A stretch of 64,000 nt of DNA, taken from the NCBI RefSeq assembly GCF_003430825.1, contig NZ_CP024047.1, positions 372,001-436,000 on the forward strand, written 5' to 3'. Below, piece after piece: positions 61,250 through 64,000 of the stretch; positions within the stretch are counted from its first letter, which is position 1, and the number at the start of each line of letters is the position of its first letter. Under the pieces are notes generated by a model. That model did no database searches. It saw only the letters and a list, made by a program, of their open reading frames with translations, and was not told the origin of the DNA. The position numbers and the translations under genes are program-made. The stretch comes from Natrarchaeobaculum sulfurireducens (lineage in GTDB: Archaea > Halobacteriota > Halobacteria > Halobacteriales > Natrialbaceae).

Positions 61250-61831
61250 ATGAGTTTGGACACAGTCGTCGAAGACATCAAAGAAGAGGCCCACGCGCGT
61301 GCGGAGAACATCCGCGACGACGGCGAGTCTCGCGCAGAGGAGATCGTTTCGGCGGCCGAATCGGACGCCGACGAGATTCTCGAGCAGGCCGACCAGGAGG
61401 TCGAACGCGAGATCGAGCAGCTTCGCGAACAGCGACTCTCCAGCGCCAAGCTGGAGGCGAAACAGAAACGCCTGGAGGCCCGGCGTGACGTCCTCGGTGA
61501 GGTCAGCGAGCAGGTCGAAGCCGAACTCGCCGCCCTCGAGGGAGAGACTCGGGAAGAACTGACCCGGACGCTGCTCGAGGCGACGAGCGAGGAGTTCGAC
61601 GACGGCGACGACGTCCGCGTCTACGGTCGAGCTGACGACCAGGAGCTCCTCGAGTCGATCCTCGAAGACTACGACGGCTACGAGTACGCTGGCGAGTACG
61701 ACTGTCTCGGCGGCGTCGTCGTCGAGAGCGACCAGTCCCGCGTTCGCGTCAACAACACCTTCGACTCGGTGTTCGAGGACGTCTGGGAGGAGAACCTTCG
61801 GGAGATCAGTAACCGACTCTTCGAGCAATGA
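61250..61831 (+). CDS. atpE: A-type ATP synthase subunit E
   Basis: A 193-residue peripheral-stalk subunit. Residues 1 to about 105 are a long charged coiled coil (EEAHARAENIRDDGESRAEE), followed by a globular C-terminal domain (YDCLGGVVVESDQSRVRVNN, the family hallmark). It pairs with subunit H. Its last four bases overlap the atpC start (ATGA). Confidence 0.95.
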   Translation: MSLDTVVEDIKEEAHARAENIRDDGESRAEEIVSAAESDADEILEQADQEVEREIEQLREQRLSSAKLEAKQKRLEARRDVLGEVSEQVEAELAALEGETREELTRTLLEATSEEFDDGDDVRVYGRADDQELLESILEDYDGYEYAGEYDCLGGVVVESDQSRVRVNNTFDSVFEDVWEENLREISNRLFEQ

Positions 61832-62880
61832 GCCTAGGCGCCTCGAACACGGAGTACGTCAGCGCTCGCGTCCGGGCACGGAGAGCGGCGCTGTTCGCGG
61901 ACGAGGATTACCGAAAGCTCGTCCGCATGGGGCCAAGCGGGATCGCCCGGTTCATGGAGGAATCGGAGTACGAACGCGAGATCAACGAACTCGGGGCGCG
62001 ATTCTCGGGGGTCGACCTGATCGAGTACGCGCTAAACCAAAATCTCGCAAAGCACTTCGGAGATTTACTCGAGTGGTCGGAGGGACGACTCTACGACCTC
62101 GTCGCTCGATACCTCCGGAAGTTCGACGTCTGGAACGTCAAGACGATCATTCGCGGGATCTACACCGAGACGCCCACCGAGGAGATCCAGACGGACCTGA
62201 TTCGTGCCGGTGAACTCGACGACGCGACGCTCGACCGACTGCTCGAGGTCGACGCGATCGAAGACGTCGTCGAGATCCTCGACGGAACGGTCTATCACGA
62301 CCCGCTCGAGGCCGCCTACGAGCAGTTCGAGGAGACCGGGACGCTGGTGCCACTCGAGAATGCCCTGGATCGGGAGTTTTACGAGCATCTGCTCGACGAT
62401 CTCGGCCGACCCCAGGAGGGGCCGGAGGCAAAGTACGTCGAATTCCTGCAGGCCGAGATCGACTTCCGGAACGCCCGAAACGCGTTGCGCCTTGCACGCA
62501 GCGGGGCGGACCTCGACCCGGCGAGTTATTACATCGAAGGCGGTGTCTTGTTCGATCAGAAAGAACTGAACCGCCTCGTTACCGACCTCGACGAACTCGT
62601 CGATCACATCGCCGAGAACAAACGCTACGGCAAGCGACTCTCCAGTGCGCTGGGACAGCTACGAGAGGCTGACAGCCTTATCCAGTTCGAGCACGCACTA
62701 GACGCTGCGTTGCTCGAGTACGCCGACACACTCTCGAGCATCTACCCGGTTTCGGTCTCGTCCGTGCTATCGTACATCCTCGCAAAAGAGCGAGAGATCG
62801 AGAACATCCGCGCGATCGCGCGTGGAAGAGAAGTCGGCCTCTCCGAAAGCGAGATCGAAGAGGAGCTGGTGATCCTATGA
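61828..62880 (+). CDS. atpC: A-type ATP synthase subunit C
   Basis: A 350-residue helical funnel subunit linking the rotor shaft to the K ring (V-type d homologue). Conserved parts are NTEYVSARVRARRAALF at the start, YLRKFDVWNVKTIIRGIYTE, DFRNARNALRLARSGAD and SVSSVLSYILAKEREIENIR near the end. Start and stop both overlap neighbours by 4 bp, so translation is coupled. Confidence 0.95.
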   Translation: MSLGASNTEYVSARVRARRAALFADEDYRKLVRMGPSGIARFMEESEYEREINELGARFSGVDLIEYALNQNLAKHFGDLLEWSEGRLYDLVARYLRKFDVWNVKTIIRGIYTETPTEEIQTDLIRAGELDDATLDRLLEVDAIEDVVEILDGTVYHDPLEAAYEQFEETGTLVPLENALDREFYEHLLDDLGRPQEGPEAKYVEFLQAEIDFRNARNALRLARSGADLDPASYYIEGGVLFDQKELNRLVTDLDELVDHIAENKRYGKRLSSALGQLREADSLIQFEHALDAALLEYADTLSSIYPVSVSSVLSYILAKEREIENIRAIARGREVGLSESEIEEELVIL

Positions 62881-63209
62881 GCCAGGAAATTGCCGTCGTC
62901 GGCAGTCCGGAGTTCACGACCGGCTTTCGCCTCGCTGGCGTCAGCCGGTTCGAGAACGTCGCGGACGACGAGAAAGAAACAGCGTTAGACGACGCCGTCA
63001 CGAACGTTTTAGAGGACGAGAACGTTGGAATCGTCGTCATGCACGACGACGATCTCGACTCGCTCTCCCGAAACGTTCGACAGACCGTCGAAACGAGCGT
63101 CGAGCCCGTCGTTGTCACCATCGGTAGCGGTACCGGTGGTGGCGGACTGCGCGATCAGATCAAGCGGGCGATCGGTATCGACCTAATGGAAGAAGAGGAA
63201 AGCGACTAA
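62877..63209 (+). CDS. atpF: A-type ATP synthase subunit F
   Basis: A 110-residue rotor subunit: [18 protein letters not shown] start and [20 protein letters not shown], both family features. A Gly-rich turn ([21 protein letters not shown]) near the C-terminus fits the V-type F pattern. It binds the central shaft and may regulate rotation. Overlaps atpC by 4 bp. Confidence 0.95.
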   Translation: MSQEIAVVGSPEFTTGFRLAGVSRFENVADDEKETALDDAVTNVLEDENVGIVVMHDDDLDSLSRNVRQTVETSVEPVVVTIGSGTGGGGLRDQIKRAIGIDLMEEEESD

Positions 63210-63211
63210 TT

Positions 63212-64000
63212 ATGAGCCAGGCAGACGAAACCCAGACCGTCGACGAAGACGGTGTAATCGAAAGCGTGAGTGGTCCCGTCGTGACCGCTGCGGACCTCGA
63301 CGCCCGGATGAACGACGTCGTCTACGTCGGCGACGAAGGACTGATGGGCGAGGTCATCGAGATCGAAGGGAACCTGACCACGATTCAGGTGTACGAAGAG
63401 ACCTCCGGTGTCGGCCCCGGCGAACCCGTCGAGAACACGGGAGAGCCACTGAGCGTCGACCTCGGACCAGGCATGCTGGACACCATCTACGACGGCGTCC
63501 AGCGCCCCCTCGACGAACTCGAGGAGAAGATGCAGTCGGCGTTCTTAGACCGTGGGGTCGACGCGCCGGGTATCGACCTCGAGAAGCAGTGGGAGTTCAC
63601 CCCCACCGTCTCGGAAGGCGACGAGGTCGAACCGGGAGACATCATCGGAGAGGTCCCCGAGACCGAGAGCATCACCCACAAGGTGATGGTACCGCCGGAC
63701 TACGAGGGCGGCGAGATCACCTCGATCGAAGACGGCGAGTTTACCGTCGAAGAGGTCATCGCCGAACTCTCCTCGGGCGAAGAGATAACCATGCACCAGG
63801 AGTGGCCGGTCCGGAAGGCCCGACCGTCCGCAGAGAAGCAGACGCCGACGGTTCCGCTCCAGTCCGGACAGCGTATCCAGGACGGCCTGTTCCCGATCGC
63901 CAAAGGTGGGACTGCAGCGATTCCCGGTCCGTTCGGATCGGGGAAGACCGTCACCCAGCACCAACTCGCGAAGTGGTCCGACGCGGACATCGTCGTCTAC
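63212..64000 (+). CDS. atpA: A-type ATP synthase subunit A (3' end beyond window)
   Basis: The first 263 codons of the catalytic subunit, cut by the window end; the full protein is usually about 585 residues. It starts [21 protein letters not shown] and has [21 protein letters not shown], the non-homologous insert region (about 110-190: [18 protein letters not shown]) and the start of the P-loop GPFGSGKT. No frameshift is seen in the visible part. It follows atpF by 2 bp. Confidence 0.95.
   Translation, partial: MSQADETQTVDEDGVIESVSGPVVTAADLDARMNDVVYVGDEGLMGEVIEIEGNLTTIQVYEETSGVGPGEPVENTGEPLSVDLGPGMLDTIYDGVQRPLDELEEKMQSAFLDRGVDAPGIDLEKQWEFTPTVSEGDEVEPGDIIGEVPETESITHKVMVPPDYEGGEITSIEDGEFTVEEVIAELSSGEEITMHQEWPVRKARPSAEKQTPTVPLQSGQRIQDGLFPIAKGGTAAIPGPFGSGKTVTQHQLAKWSDADIVVY

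Overview
The window is a high-GC, gene-dense stretch of a haloarchaeal chromosome (class Halobacteria). The evidence is acidic proteins throughout, archaeal-type information genes (class I LysRS, aRF1, A-type ATP synthase, UbaA), many small zinc-finger and DUF families found almost only in haloarchaea, and TATA boxes lying 25-30 bp before start codons, as in leaderless archaeal mRNAs. A genus cannot be assigned from the sequence; Natrialbaceae is a guess. I see no rRNA, tRNA, CRISPR array, insertion sequence or prophage. This is mostly core chromosome.

Layout. 1-8.4 kb: end of thiL, a site-2 protease, a MobB-MoaE-like molybdopterin synthase, the overlapping pair pyrH-lysS and a second, PDZ-containing site-2 protease. 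8.4-20.7 kb: a start-less coding remnant, PitA (chlorite-dismutase-like plus ABM fusion), small haloarchaeal DUF proteins, a YgfZ/GcvT protein, an aspartoacylase-like enzyme followed by a threonine-synthase paralogue, a Nudix hydrolase, argS, a Tat lipoprotein and a MinD ATPase. 20.9-30.2 kb: prf1, PRC-barrel, TraB-like and HalOD1 proteins, an acyltransferase, a bile-acid-symporter-family transporter, a Nudix hydrolase, RNase FAU-1 and PrsW. 30.3-36.4 kb: riboflavin synthase with a duplicated insert, a degenerate M24 peptidase coupled to a UvrD helicase, two tiny zinc-finger genes, ubaA and a Tfx regulator. 36.6-44.2 kb: a MoxR ATPase and, on the opposite strand beyond an MBL-fold gene, a tightly overlapped DUF4129-DUF7269-DUF58-DUF7519 operon. 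44.3-50.1 kb: TRAM protein, etfBA, polyprenyl synthase, DUF373 protein and a radical SAM protein. 50.1-53.9 kb: a hairpin-rich gap, then a four-gene operon (BchC-like dehydrogenase, CDP-alcohol phosphatidyltransferase, PTPS-like protein, methyltransferase). 54-57.3 kb: a membrane-anchored winged-helix regulator, divergent from a secreted protein and a type IV pilin. 57.3-64 kb: a quinone-type methyltransferase and the A-type ATP synthase operon (H-I-K-E-C-F-A, with A cut by the window end).

The best candidates for undescribed biology are the four-gene pterin/CDP-alcohol operon at 50.6-53.9 kb, the structured convergent gap beside it, the membrane regulator/secreted protein/pilin group at 54-57.3 kb, and the DUF58/DUF4129 operon with its separated MoxR. 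Smaller oddities are a pseudo-peptidase, a 54-bp in-frame tandem duplication in riboflavin synthase, a two-copy palindromic intergenic repeat, and a probable internal promoter before the c-ring gene of the ATP synthase.
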